Shown here piece after piece: positions 1-12,926 of a DNA stretch of 64,000 bases. Position 1 is the first letter of the stretch. The number at the start of each line of letters is the position of its first letter. The DNA comes from Oenanthe sinensis (lineage: Eukaryota > Streptophyta > Magnoliopsida > Apiales > Apiaceae), in NCBI GenBank assembly GCA_028671895.1, contig CM053813.1, positions 47,090,501-47,154,500 of the forward strand, given 5' to 3'. The notes under the pieces are model-generated. The model searched no databases and was not told the origin of the DNA. It saw only the letters and a program-made list of their open reading frames with translations. The translations under genes were made by a program, and so were the position numbers.

Positions 1-1003
1 GTCAGCCTAAACTATATTATTTTGATCTGATGGTGATGATTCTGTTGTGGAGTAATATTGAGTCGAGGAGGAGTTCATCTTACTGGTCAACACGGACTCT
101 GTGTATACATTCCGTGGAAAGTTCTGTGGATGGACAGAACATAATTATATATTATTTATATATAGTGGGCACTGATGTTGCTTAGGGTCTGAGAGAGGGA
201 CCTGAATGCTAGCAAACGAGAGTGATACTTGTGACATGGTAGTGATCGTACCACGGGGTATCACGGGTGGTGGTATATCTGTAGTGATTGATCGCACTAT
301 AGAGTATCACGAGGTGAACCGACCAGTTCTTTAAACAATTGTCTTGTTGAGTATCATTTCTTTTGTGGAATCACTTGTATACTTTGATTGACCTGTGAAT
401 AAATTAGTGACATGAATGTCACCCAATTATTTGATATTTCTTTTGACTTAGTGATTCCTTATCGAGATTGGAAGCTGAGGTAAGTTTATTATTAACCTCT
501 GCTATTTTTTGAGATTTATTTATTTGTTGATCACCCTAGTAGTATACTTGCTGAGCAATCATTCGCTCATATTTGTGTAATTTCTTTTTGTGACATTGTT
601 CACAGTGAACGTGAAAACACTGAGAATTCCAATCTAGTTGATTAAGGAAATCCAGTTGATTAAGGGAAGGGGATTATGCAGAGCTGATGAGTTTCAGGTT
701 GTTTAACCATGCTTTTATAGCTTCTTGGTCCAGATGTTGAACTAACTTAGTTGCATTAGATAGCGAGAGATTTATGGCATGTAATAATATTATTTTGAGT
801 TGTGTAATATTATATGTAAACTCGTGGTGTGTGGATCCCGGGTTACGCTTGGCATAACGTCGTTACTCTGTAAATGTGATTTATGTGTTGATCGTGGTTG
901 TGCGCCGTTGCGATAAGGTAAGTTTTATACTTATCTATGATGAGTATGAGATGAGATGAGTCGTGACACCTGAAACACCGGGGTTTCGGGACTGTTACGA
1001 TTA
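1..1003. other. Non-coding stretch, possible LTR remnant
   Basis: No credible coding region is seen. The stretch ends near 960-1000 with a motif of the type 'gtgacacctgaaacaccg' followed by 'gggtttcgggactgttacga'. This resembles the 3' ends of many plant Ty3/gypsy LTRs, and the composition changes sharply to AT-rich sequence right after it. The upstream part would lie outside the window. No second LTR, primer-binding site or target duplication can be shown, so this is a weak inference from end similarity and composition. Confidence 0.25.
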
Positions 1004-2465
1004 CCAACTTTAATTATAATATTTTTTATTTTATACAAAATACTAACAAGATTTGGTATAATATACTTACATTCAATATTTATAATTTTAAAAATATTAA
1101 TACAGATTTAAAAGGTTCGAATCTAAATTATTTTAAAATAAAAGGATATTTATTTTTTCATCAGATCAAACTACAAAAATTCAAAAATTATATGCATTTA
1201 ATATTTTTAAGTTCACTTTATTTATTATATAAACAATCAAATAATAAAGTCATAAACAAACAGCCCCCGTGTTAAGCAACAATTTTACTGGCAAGGCATC
1301 TATGACCCTGTCATGATTGGGTCAATATTGACTTGTTTGAGTAACAAATATAGTGATAAAAAATATATACTTTTCACATTTCAAGTATGTTTCAACAGGC
1401 TTTTCACCACAGCACCACTAGACTGACAAACCTTTGTTTACTTAAACCATATAAAATGTATGGATCAGTCAAAAAATGGCTGCTAATACATGTGTAAATT
1501 TGTTAAGTTTGCAGTTGTTTATATGGTTGCAAGGGGTGATGTAGATAGAACTAAGCATTATTAATTTCTTAAGACTTCTTTAAGATATTTTCATCTGTCT
1601 TTATTAATAGCAGTGGCATACTATGAGCTGTCAAATAGTTAAGGTGTTAGTTGTACACACACGATTACTTCATGTTAACATCAGCTTTATTAATTTCAAA
1701 AAAAAAACAGCTTTAATCAATTAAATAAGTAAAAACAACTAAACTTCATTGATGGAACTCTGTCCAGGCTTGATTCTTCTGTGTTTCATATGAATGCCAG
1801 AATGTGTAATGGCTAGAATTTCAATGGAACTAGTAACAATTTCTGATACTTCAATTTTATTTCAGTTGTCTACATTTCTTGAAAGAAAATATGGGTACTT
1901 TAATTTAGTTACTGCTTGCTATCGTTGATAACTTGCTGAATATCAGAATATGTATTGGTATCAGAAGAGTAAATTAAGAAGATGTCTTGAAACTTTCCAG
2001 TAATGCATGTACACATTGTCAATATTAGTCATGTTTTATGAACAAGAAATTTATGAATATATAAGGCTTAGGTCACAATGACTCCATCAGCTCAGTGCAT
2101 AACCTCGACACCAAGACAGTGGTTTAAGGAACAAGAAAAAATCTAGATTCTAGTAGAGATGCCAGCTGGTACTACATGATTCAAATTATTAAGTGTGATA
2201 TCTGTTATTATTATCGACATTAAATCAACATATAATCTGTATATTTTCATAATGAAGTTTGAGTTTCACGTTTGTAGAACTTAATTGACCTTATATATTA
2301 CAACAGTTACAGAAAACAAGTTATAGAAATATAAACAAGAACAAGAAATTTATGATATCCAAAGCTCTATAGAGTAGACACATGACTTATATATTATTAA
2401 CCAGCTACCAAAAGCAGCAGCAACTAAAACTTTATTCTGTGAGGAGTTTCTTATGTTCTCAAGTC
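1004..2465. other. AT-rich intergenic region, no gene seen
   Basis: AT-rich sequence with many short runs of A and T and stops in all frames. It lies downstream of the prenyltransferase gene, which is read from the minus strand, so positions just below 2465 hold its 3' UTR. No repeat with clear ends and no RNA gene was recognised. Confidence 0.5.
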
Positions 2466-5400
2466 TCAACGAATAAAAGGAATAAGTAGATATTCTGCGT
2501 AAAATAGCTGCATCAAAGTTGAAAATCATGTATTTGTTAAACAGAGTAATATAACATGTCCATGCACAATTATGTACTTTCACTACCCAATCAGAACCTA
2601 TATCTGTGTACAACTATGCCTGTGTGTGTATTCTTGAACAAGTCTTATAAAGTATAAAAACCTAAGGAGTTAGACTGCAGCATGTATGTTCTGATGAATA
2701 AAAGAAATATACCGTTAATTTCTAATTTATTTCAGTATCAAAAAGCAAGAAATTACGAAATGCACACCAAGACATAGTATAATCTTTATGCAATTACCTT
2801 CCATATGAACATGTAAAAGGATGTTATTGATGTATTACTTTCAAGATTAACAGAATTAGCTCGAGACCAAAGAATGGACGCTAGAATACAATGACCTGTC
2901 AACTGCAAAAATACAAAAAAAAATGTCTAATTAATTACTCAATCTAAGCTCTTTGTGGTAGCTTGAATTTAACTTACAGTTACAAGCTTGCTTAGTAACA
3001 CTGAGGACGATGCTCCGATCATCACAGCAGATCCATATGCAATTAGCAAGATGATAATACAAAGCCAAAAGACCTTCGCAAATGAAATAAAGCAAAAGTT
3101 ATGAATCATTTATCACGATAATATGTAACTCATTATCAGCTATTGGTATCAGCTTGTGAAAAATTCAAAGACAGAAAAAGAGAAGAAACTATAAATTTAT
3201 CAAACACGTAAAGAAATATCTATGAAGAAATGAAATCTAAACTATTAAGTATCTTCATTTTAATTTAAATGTGCTCTGCGAACATATATATTTGACAAAA
3301 AAAAATTCATCTCTATTTGTCTTTGGATTCTGCTTCTTCTTTAGGTATTAATGTCCTTAATTGATTGCCTGTGGTTGTTTAAAATTGTACTGTTGCTAGT
3401 CAGGATTGACCCCTTGGTGTCTTGCTAGTCACTTGGTAATAAGCGAGAGAAAAATGATCATAATCACATACAATTGGATGTCGATCTTTTGTTTATAAAG
3501 CCATTTTTAAAGTCTTGATTTTAGGTCATTAAAATATGATAAACCAAGAGAGCTTGATTAGTAACTAACCCTCTTTTTCCCAAGGGTGACAGTGATAGTC
3601 TGAATACCAAAATCTCGATCACCGTCTGCATCAGGTATGTCCTGTTAAAGCGTATTCAGTAGAAATAGTTTGTATTAGTAAATAAAACCTCCTCATCTGT
3701 TCATATATAGTAGAGATAAACATATGAAATTGATAAAAACCTAGCTATACTAAGAATTTAGTAGTATTGAGACATTGATTTTTTTTAAAGAAGAGAAATA
3801 ACAAGAGATAAATGTATGGCGTTTGCCAGGAACTAGCTAGTCAGGAAAGAAATTGTTCCATCATTTTTTCTAATTTTGTATGCAGCAGCTCAAGGGTTGA
3901 CACTTCTGACTAATACTGCAGAAAAATAGGTGTCTTTGTCCATTAAAACTGCTATGAAATGTTGTCATATACATTTTCTATATTTTTTTCATATGATATA
4001 GTCATGTATACACTATTTATTGTTGAATAATATGATCCAATTAAGCCCTTTCCCTATTATCAGAAAAAAAAATCATTTCCTTAACACCTTAAAGTTTTAG
4101 GAAAATTGGTAATTTAATATATAGCACAATAGCTTCAGATTAACAACACCATTTTCTGAAAGAGCCGAGTATTTACCTTATATAGTGCAATATATAAAGG
4201 AGAATTGGTACTTAACATTTATTATACTATAGTACAATAGCATCTCAGAGTATTTACCTTAAATAGTGCAATAACAGTGACGAATAGGGTCATACAAATG
4301 ATTGCAAATGCCAAGGACCTTGAGAATAGTACTGGTCTACCAAGCACATATTGCTGCAGATATTCTTGCTCCTTTTAGTCAAATATAGAACACATACAGA
4401 GAGTAGTAGTTATTTTCATCCATTATTGTGATATATATAGTTACCTGGATATGATAGAAGACAGTAAGTTGAACGGTGATTGCTCTTACAAGGACGATAC
4501 ACATAGCAGCAAGGAAGGCATTTTTTTTCCATCTAAATAAAGGTACCTGCACAGTTTTAGTAATAGAAAACTTCTGAGCTAGAAGACGGAGAAGTTAAAT
4601 TCCATCGCTGGAAAAAAAGAGGGGCTAATAAAGTTTAAGAGTTCTTTCTCAAGCAGTTTTCTGAAAATTGTAATTGGGTATCCGTTATCTTTATTTTCTT
4701 TTTTTTTTTCCCATCATTGTTCCGAAATTCAATAGGCTTATTAGGCCTTACGAATGCATACTAAGATGTTGTATTGATGGTGCTGAACAGAGTGAAGATT
4801 CTGATTTCTGCAGTTGTCCGATGCCAAGGGGCCGGGGTGTGTGCTGTGGGATTGAACAGTAAATACAGAAACCAGTAGTAAAAAACCTCTTCAAAGTTTA
4901 ATGATCTCATATTCTCATATAGACTCTGTCATGCAGTTCGTTGAATGGGAGGAAGATAACCCTAAGGAAACAAAGGACTCTAGCAAGTAAAGCTCGATCT
5001 TGGGACTCAAAATGAAAATATATATCTAGCTCTACCAAACAACTTAAGCTAACATTTTGTGTCAGCCCCTTTTGTATTGAAATTGTATCTCAGTGAAGAC
5101 TTTTACGCCTTTGAGTAGCCAAGTAGATCAATTAATCAACCATCTAGTGTATCTGTGTTCTTTGTCTTAGGTGCATGTTATTGTTCAATTCCTTGAATCC
5201 ATGATTCATTTTCCTCAGAAATCCTCTATTACTCATAGGTTCTGAAACTCACCCGAAAGTTTTGATGAAAACAAAGATAAAAATTTCAAGCAGTCTAAAT
5301 TTTTTTAGGAAAAAAACTCAATAAAATAATATATTCATGGCCTACGCTTCCCCTAGGAAGCAATGTTCTGTAAGTACCCCCTAGCGCTAAGGTGCAGCTT

Positions 5401-8074
5401 AATCAGATGGGGATTTACGAGGTTTGTTATCATTTTCTGTGTCCTTATTCCAAATAAAGGAATAGTGACATTGAGGAATGCAGTGTCAAATAACTCATAT
5501 CTGCACTTCCGCACTTGCTGATCCTATGTGGTACAATAATTGTTTAAAGTCTACTCTGCTAGTGGACACCTGAATAATTCATGGATGCTATGCGAAATTG
5601 TGAAACACATATAAGTCGAGCAAACAAAGGATACCAAATTTTACTAAAAAAATCTACTCTTCTTGTGGCCATGTATCTATATGGCTACTATGTGAAAAAT
5701 AACAGGTTAAGATAAAGCAGGACACATGACTTACATCAATAGAATATGCAGTTCCAAAGAAAAAACAAACGAGGAGGCAGAATAATACTGGCGGGGACTG
5801 AAACATGATTCCCATGACTATACTCTGAAAAATTTGTCAGACATAGATATTATACATGTAAATAAATAGAAACCAGAAATATATTTGGAATCTTACAGCA
5901 CATCCATGATAATGCTTACATTGCACTACACCTCCATAAATGAATACCCTTGGAACCCCATAATTTTATTTATACTATTTATCAGAATTATTCATTTATT
6001 AAGGTTAACAATACACTGAATATCCTTATATGTTGGGACCAGGAAAAACTATTCATTTGACGATATTATTCATTTATTGAGTACGAGGCTCTACCTTTTA
6101 CAGGGACAACATAGAAGTTCAGTACTGTAAACATGGTTTGTAGGGTAAGTATTTGAAAAATTGAGAATTATCATCATATGTGAGAGATTGAGTCCCTCTT
6201 TAAGGGATGTGTCCTACGAGTCCTACGACTGTACTATAAATACCATGACAAATCGTCTCTCACAAGATTGAGGTTGATTTTAAGTTGTTCAAATAGCATC
6301 AGACAATTAACTAAAAATATCCTAATTTGAACTCGATCAAATTAAATCAAGTCATAACTTTCAGTTGATACACATTGAAGTACCAACCACGAGGCCGAAT
6401 GCTGAGACAATTGCCTTCCCCATTTCCATGGAATATTCTCCTGAAGCTATCGGAAGATTCGGCTTGTTTATCTGAGAAACAATTACAGATAATCAAATAA
6501 GAATATGTATAACAAAGACATGACATATGTTCAATTAATTTATTTTTACCTTGTCTATTTCGACATCATACACTTGATTTAGTCCAACGACATAAATGTT
6601 TACACAAACTATTGGGATCATCACCTACGTACATTAAAAAGAATATTGGTAAAGATACACAGTAAATAATCTATTTTAGCTCTATCAAGTCAATTAGACC
6701 AGAATTCTTTGTTACCTTCAGTAAACCGACGAAAAATGCAGGTGACAAATCTTCAACTGAGACCAGAGGCAGTAAGGAAACTGATGTTATGCCAACAATC
6801 TGTCATTCAGGAATGTATAGATCATTCAAAAGTTAACAGAAAGTGAAATGCAATAACCGATTTTCAGTGGAACCATGAGCACGTATATATTTAAATTTAT
6901 GAAATTAATCATTTTAAAAATGAAATAAAACAAATGAGAAAGATCGATCGATAGTTACTTACAGAGTCAATGATAGTATGTGGACGAGTAAACCGGTAAA
7001 ATGCATCCACTTTCCTCCATAAATTGCGAGTTAAAGGAAGACTCACTTCTGGTTATGTTATAAGCCCATGTTGCAAATTTTCCATGACAAATTCGAAATA
7101 TGAATTAGCAAAGGAAGATAGACTGTTGTAGCCTTGGATTGTAAAATTTTTAATGCCTATTAAGATTCAAGGACCTGTTGATGATCTAACACATGCTATC
7201 AAAACAAACATTTTGATTTTTGAGAGGTATGGTGTTGTGAGTTTGAAACCTTTTATTGCCAACATTCTATTTCGGTCACCTAAATTTTTTGTAAACAGGC
7301 TAATAAATTTGACATTAGTGTGAATTCTCCAGCTTGTAGTTGAATCAAATAGTTTTAAAAAGTTCAGTTCAATTTTTTCTTTTATGACCAGTTGATATAT
7401 CTTGAGATATGAATGATGAAAATCGAATTCTAAACCTTTTTAATTAGCTAGAGGAGCTAAAATAAAATAATGTTAAATACATATGATTAATCACGATACA
7501 TGAGCTGGATAAATATGTATATATGTGCATCAAAAGTGCTGCAAAGTCTGACGAGGTTAGACTGCAGGGTGCATGTTTATATATAAAATCAGATCTTTAT
7601 TTTTCATAAAAATCATGCTGTCCTTGGTTCAATTAATCAATAGAGCAACTCACCTTACCAGATATTCATGAAAAAATTTGAAAACAAGAATAAATAATGT
7701 GAAAACAACATGAAGCCAGTTACATGCACGCATACTCTAAATGGCCATTGAGCTTTATCGATGATGATCGAAAAACAATGTTTCTGGAACTAACATTCAT
7801 CAATAATCTTTTGTTACACACATGTTTATGTTGAAAAAATGTGGATATTTTTAAACCCCAGTCCCCACATTTGAGTACCATTGTGAACCTGAATTTCGAG
7901 TACGAGGCCTCATTACGTACGTGCAGAATGCAGATTGTACAACAGTTTATATAGAAATTATGATCTACGTACGTACCTTTGACAGATGAATGATGAACCG
8001 AAATACCATTGATATATAGTATATACAAGTGACGTACCTTGTTCTAGTACTGGTATATTGTCAGCTTGAGACAT
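2466..8074 (-). CDS. UbiA-type aromatic prenyltransferase (homogentisate/coumarin PT-like), 12 exons, no transit peptide
   Basis: Predicted membrane enzyme transferring a prenyl chain from a diphosphate donor to an aromatic acceptor. Exons on minus: 8074-8038, 7048-6963, 6799-6716, 6624-6550, 6471-6388, 5824-5735, 4546-4445, 4353-4258, 3641-3570, 3073-2978, 2902-2798, 2507-2466. All junctions are GT/AG and in phase, giving 322 residues. Both Mg-diphosphate motifs are intact: NQVYDVEID (about 85-93) and DIPDADGDRD (about 219-228). The entry RFTRPHT and the C-terminal FYAEYLLIPFIR fit the homogentisate prenyltransferase family, whose Apiaceae members include coumarin prenyltransferases; that substrate is inference. 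Oddity: exon 1 encodes only 12 residues (MSQADNIPVLEQ) plus one base, with an in-frame stop just upstream, so the usual 60-90 residue plastid transit peptide is absent. It is either retargeted or decapitated. Confidence 0.88.
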
Positions 8075-8097
8075 GGTTAATTACTTTGCTATTCCAG

Positions 8098-8194
8098 TGC
8101 TTTGTCCGAGAGTCGAGAGAGGTTTATCGTGCTTTGTCCGAGAGAGGTTTATCGTGAGAAAGGATGTATATATTCATCCCGACCATGTATATAC
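8098..8194 (-). promoter_or_regulatory. Candidate TATA box and duplicated leader of the prenyltransferase gene
   Basis: Read on minus, a TATA-like GTATATACA lies at 8194-8186, about 112 nt upstream of the ATG at 8074. Between them a motif of about 25 nt (cacgataaacctctctcgg plus acaaag) occurs twice in near-perfect tandem, roughly 8157-8098. Position and spacing fit a core promoter plus 5' leader. This is inferred from sequence only. Confidence 0.4.
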
Positions 8195-8995
8195 TGCTCA
8201 ATTGCTACACTTGTCAACACGAGCTTAGCGTTGGCATGCTAGCTGTTTTTATTATATATGTTAAAAATACATTTATATTGTACTAATGCTGACTCTTGTT
8301 AATTTTTATTCTAAATCTAGCTATTCAGATTAGGTTTCTAGTAAACTATATATAACTATTTGTGTGAACTGCATGTTATTACATAATAATATCGATCTGC
8401 AGTTGAAATATCATACACATCATGTTAAACACGAGTAATAGAGAACAGGGGTTGTCTGCCTTGTAATATTCTAGCCAAGACTAGTAGAGCATAAAAATTC
8501 GATTGTCATATTTGTTTGATAGAAATCAAATTTGACGGCAAAATGAACCTACTATACTCTCCTAAATATCTTGATCAGGACCCTTATTTCCAATCCTGTC
8601 AGAACTCGACAAGTCAATTTAGTACTAAAATTTACTATTATGATGAACGGAATTAGACTGGGATTGCCTCCAGCCCCGTTCATCTATATAAAGCAATTAT
8701 AAATGAGTTACTTTGTATTGTTCTATCAATAAATGTTTAGTTTAATTTGAAGTTCCATTGATACAGTTTTGAATTAAACATTTTTATTTGGATTGAACAC
8801 CAGCGCAAACCCGTTAACAATATTTCTGAGGGAAATGACAGAAGAATCTTATTTAATTATCATCAATATATTGAGTTTTTATTATATTAAGTACATAATA
8901 GTCGGCAGCACACAGTTTTTGACGTTGATATTAATCAAGAACTAATACTGAGCTTGTGAAAAATCAATATGCAAGAAGCCCAACTTTTATATTAC
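8195..8995. other. Intergenic region between prenyltransferase gene and paralogue fragment
   Basis: AT-rich. I looked on the minus strand for later prenyltransferase exons (the INKPNLP-type exon 5 and beyond) that would complete the neighbouring fragment and saw none. No other gene or bounded repeat was recognised. Confidence 0.45.
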
Positions 8996-9545
8996 TTTAT
9001 CTATATCAACATCAACCAGTTGATTTATTCCTGCCACATAGATGTTCACAAATGCCAGAGGAATCACTGCCTGCAATTAGAAGAGCTAATTATAATGTTT
9101 ATTGCTATACAATAAAATCTATTAATCTGGCCTACAAAAAAATAATGTACAGTATTTTTACTTGATCACAACTTTAGGTCCAAACAAGTTTACATGCTAC
9201 CTTTAGTGATCCGGTGAAATATGCAGGTGACAAATCACCAATCGAAGTCAAAGGCAGTAGAGAAACTGAACTCACACCGATAATCTGTTATGCAGAAACA
9301 TGGTAATCATTGAAGTTAATATCTAGTGACAATTATAGATAATAATTCTATATACAAGCCACAAGATGTATATAGACAAGTACTCACGGTGCCAATGACA
9401 CTGTAAAGACGACAAAACCTGTAAAATGCATCCCATTTCTTCCATAAACCGCCCTGTATTTTTACTTTTTGATCATCTTTTGGCAGTAATATAAACTCAT
9501 GTTCTAATGTTGTGGCACCAAAAGTTTTGTTAGAATTCGAACTCT
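8996..9545 (-). pseudogene. Truncated UbiA prenyltransferase paralogue (three exons only)
   Basis: Three consecutive minus-strand exons match exons 2-4 of the adjacent prenyltransferase in length and phase: about 9545-9388 (ends in FYRFCRLYSVIGT, donor GTGAGT), 9284-9201 (starts IIGVSSVSLLPL) and 9070-8996 (contains NQLVDVDIDK). Splice sites are canonical and there are no stops, so the piece is young or was recently constrained. The first exon also carries about 30 residues of hydrophilic sequence upstream of the conserved domain, like the tail of a transit peptide, which the neighbouring full gene lacks. Exons 5-12, including the second Asp motif, are missing. The 5' side is bounded by a foldback element starting near 9576. 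It is best read as a non-functional tandem duplicate. Confidence 0.8.
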
Positions 9546-9575
9546 CTAGATGCCATAATAAATATAAGGGAAAAT

Positions 9576-10172
9576 AAATTCATTCGTCCCTAAACTATTG
9601 GTGTTTTATTGTTTTAGTCCTTGAACTAAATATTCCAATATGCGGGTCCTTCAACTTTTGATTTTTCTGATTGAAGTCCTTCCGTCCAAATTTGACTTAA
9701 CGGACGTTAGTCAACGCTGACGTGGCAGTTACGTGAAAATCAAAAATTCACCGATTGAATTCAAATTTTGATATGTTAATCTACGAGTGATTACAAGAAC
9801 ACGGGTGGTAAAAGTTTTCGATTTCGAGTTCACTAACGTATAGAAGTTTGCACTTTAATTTCAAGAACACGAAATAATAAGTTTTTTCCATACAAATTTC
9901 TATACGTTAGTGAACTCGAAATCGAAAACTTTTACCACCTGTGTTCTTGTAATCACTCGTAGATTAACATATCAAAATTTGAATTCAATCGGTGAATTTT
10001 TGATTTTCACGTAACTGTCACGTCAGCGTTGACTAACGTCCGTTAAGTCAAATTTGGACGGAAGGACTTCAATCAGAAAAATCAAAAGTTGAAGGACCCG
10101 CATATTGGAATATTTAGTTCAAGGACTAAAACAATAAAACACCAATAGTTTAGGGACGTATCAATTGATTTT
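9576..10172. mobile_element. Long inverted-repeat (foldback/MITE-like) element
   Basis: Two arms of about 255 bp are near-perfect reverse complements: about 9580-9836 and 9900-10170, separated by roughly 60 bp. The outer ends read cgtccctaaactattgg on the left and its complement on the right. There is no coding capacity. Such hairpins are typical of non-autonomous DNA transposons. A clear target duplication could not be assigned, so the superfamily is open. It sits directly upstream of the truncated prenyltransferase copy and may have displaced its 5' exons. Confidence 0.75.
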
Positions 10173-10401
10173 AGACCAAAAATACTATTCAGCTCGGTTG
10201 AATAAGTTGATAAACACGGATACAGGTATATGTTAGTAAATAAATAAAAGTTTAATGAAAATCATGGGTTGGCAGTAATAATGGATCAAAGAAAAATAAG
10301 GTAGCCTGTGTATAAAAATTCAAGGATGCAAAGCAGTTGAAGGCATGATCTTAAATGGAATCTAGGAAATAAGGTAGGCTGATGAACACTACAGCTGTTA
10401 G

Positions 10402-11494
10402 TTGTTATTTGGAAGATTTATCAACATACTATGTTGTACTTCTGCCTAGTCAAAGACGGTGAATATTAGTGTGGCAATATAACATGAACACTTATATATG
10501 AAACTAGGAAGTAGGAGATGAACAGCACAACAGAAGCTAGCATTGATATTCACGTATAAATGGACTGTATAGATGGGCTAATAAATATATCGTATGTAAG
10601 GAATGACGTCAAGTGTAATATCTTTAGCCTATAAATAAGGCATGCAACTAGTTTGTAAAAAACACATCACACCGAAGTGAGATATAAGATAGAAAGAGAG
10701 TGAGATAGAGCTGAAGCTCTCACCAACATATGTTTAGAAAAGGGCTAGAACATTAAAATATATAAGTTGTAGCTTTATCTATATCTATAAAGAGTGTGGT
10801 ATATCTTTGTGTTTTTATTATTCAACATATTAGTTATAAATATAGTGGTGCCAGGTGGTTTGAGATTAAAAATTCGGTGTTAGCCCATTAACGCTTCCAA
10901 CAAGTGGCATCAGAGCTAAGGTTCTGTCCGAGAAAAAATGGCGAATATGATACAACCGCAAATCCCGAAATTGACGGCAATAAATTACGGGAACTGGAGT
11001 ATCCAAATGAAGATGTTACTCGGTTCTTACGATAACTGGGATATTGTCAAAAGTGGGTATAACGAGCCCGCGTGGATGCAACCGTTGAAGTAGTTCTTCC
11101 GAATGCCGAGAAGACGGCGTTAAAGGAGTCCCGTAAAAAAGACAAAAAGGCGTTATTCACAATTTTTCAAGGTGTCGATGAATCTACCTTTGAAAAAATT
11201 TCAGACGCAAAAGCAGCAAAAGATGCATGGGAGATTCTGCAGAAATCTTTTCAAGGTGTCGAGAAAGTAAAAAAGGTGCGACTCCAGGTGCTACGCAGGG
11301 AATTCGAAAATATAAAAATGAAAAGTTCAGAAAATATTGGCGAATATGTTACTCGTTTGAAAACGGTGACAAATGAAATGAAAAGAAACGGTGAAAGTCT
11401 CGATGATGTTCGGGTCATGGAAAAATTACTCCGTTCGTTTACAAGAACATTCGATTATGTTGTTACATCTATCGAAGAGTCAAAAGACATGTAG
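10402..11494 (+). mobile_element. Truncated Ty1/copia retrotransposon (5' LTR, PBS, partial gag)
   Basis: The 5' LTR runs from about 10402 (start uncertain; TGTT) to 10902 (ends CCAACA), with a TATA box CTATAAATA near 10630. Two bases later, 10905-10916 reads TGGCATCAGAGC, one mismatch from the primer-binding site complementary to initiator tRNA-Met, which is diagnostic of plant Ty1/copia elements. A gag reading frame follows. The element stops abruptly at about 11494; no protease, integrase, RT or 3' LTR is present. Confidence 0.75.
10938..11494 (+). pseudogene. Ty1/copia gag fragment, frameshifted
   Basis: The ATG at 10938 starts a frame beginning MANMIQPQIPKL and containing YGNWSIQMKMLL, the typical N-terminus of plant copia Gag (UBN2-type domain). 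Near 11066-11070 an extra GC within 'cccgcgtgg' shifts the frame. From there the second frame (about 11072-11494) continues through DAWEILQKSF and ENIGEYVTRLKTVTNEM up to SIEESKDM, then stops. Gag would coat the element RNA in the cytoplasm. The frameshift plus loss of everything downstream make it dead. Confidence 0.75.
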
Positions 11495-12926
11495 TATTGA
11501 TGTTTCTGAATAGCAGTGTTCAGCTCTTAGCAGTAAAATAGGCAAAAAATTGTTTTGTAAAATTCAAGAGCTGTTTTTTTCTCTGAATAGTATTTTTGGT
11601 CTAAAAACTATTTTTAGATAAAGAGAAAGCAGATCCAGCTTTTGCCCGAAACAGCTATATGTTTTATTATCAAAACTCTCTAAAAACATTATTTTTTATA
11701 TTATATCTCAAAACACACATATATTAAAAAATAATATCGAACAGTAATCTAATTTTTTTAATAGCATTTTTCCAAGAGGTCTTTTTTCTTACCGTACAAT
11801 AGTTTTGAACAAGAATCTCATTGAGGAAAAACTCATTGGTATAAACAGTACAACATAAGAATTCAGCATGATCATTAGAAACTTAAATTCGACCGGAATC
11901 AATAAAACCCAATAAAATTTAACTGCAGTCGAATTTAAGAAGGGGAGGAAAACGCAACCACAGAATTTGTTCTGTACTAAATGGTATCAAACTAATTTGA
12001 GTAGAAGGATATGTGGCCATGAGTAGATCAATGGCAAATTAGGACAGATTTTAGATGTTTGACAACAACAAAGTGCATATGAAACTATGAAAGCCGCATA
12101 CAATTCATTGCAATCTGGAGAAAACTCTACTTACTGCTCTTATATGTGGGGTATAGTAAGGGCATGTAATCATGCATGTATGTAATTTTTACTTATGGTG
12201 TAAAATAAGTGGAGTAAGTGTGCTTATTGTCGTGTAGTAAGGTTTAAGAATTTTTTTTGATCAGGACCATCCATGGACCATGATTTAATCCAACAAACAA
12301 TATGTTGCGTAAATCATCTCTTGCAGTCAGTTTCCAGGGAACAAGACCCCTGGGATAAACCTTTGGCGCCGGTTTCTCACTTAGTAACGAGGTTTATTAG
12401 TAATAACTATTGACCCTAAAGTATGGCAATGATACTAAGATGGTAGGACGGCAATAAAATTCTGATTTATTATTATCATTAACATCAAACACTGTTTTTG
12501 CCCGACAAGGCCTTTCTATCCATTTTTAGATAAATTATAACCCAAGTATTTAATGTGTGTGTGAGCAATACTTGCTATTGCATGCTTTTAAAGAATAGCA
12601 AACAAGCTTTGTTTTCATCACCATGTTTGTATCGACCTAGACATTTTCGAAAGCAAGATTTAGTGATTACTTAACATGTGCGTATCTAAATTAATCATAA
12701 CAACAGAAATGTTAACTAAATTCGCGATGTTATAAACAATGAAAATTAAACTAATGGATCTCTATCCAATTGTTATCAATCATAGGGCCCACGATCATAA
12801 TTTCCTCTTGCACAATCCGTCAGCTATATATCTCTTTAAATTATCAGAACAAATAAAACAAACCAGTTCCTCTCTTTTAAAGATTCATGAGATTTTCGTA
12901 GAATCATTCTATTTGAATATCCTATA
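11495..12926. other. Intergenic region, no gene seen
   Basis: AT-rich sequence following the copia break point. Short self-complementary stretches occur near 11520-11650 but no bounded element could be defined. The last 100 bp form the probable promoter and leader of the next gene, with a TATA-like stretch CTATATATC near 12822. The short open frame immediately upstream of 12927 shows no protein character. Confidence 0.4.

Noticed and set aside
4674..4862. Plus-strand open frame in a prenyltransferase intron
   Set aside because: Short, with no domain, inside an intron of a well-supported minus-strand gene.
12739..12926. Small open frame just upstream of the lipid-anchored protein gene
   Set aside because: It is AT-rich, lacks protein character, and overlaps the promoter/leader of the real gene.
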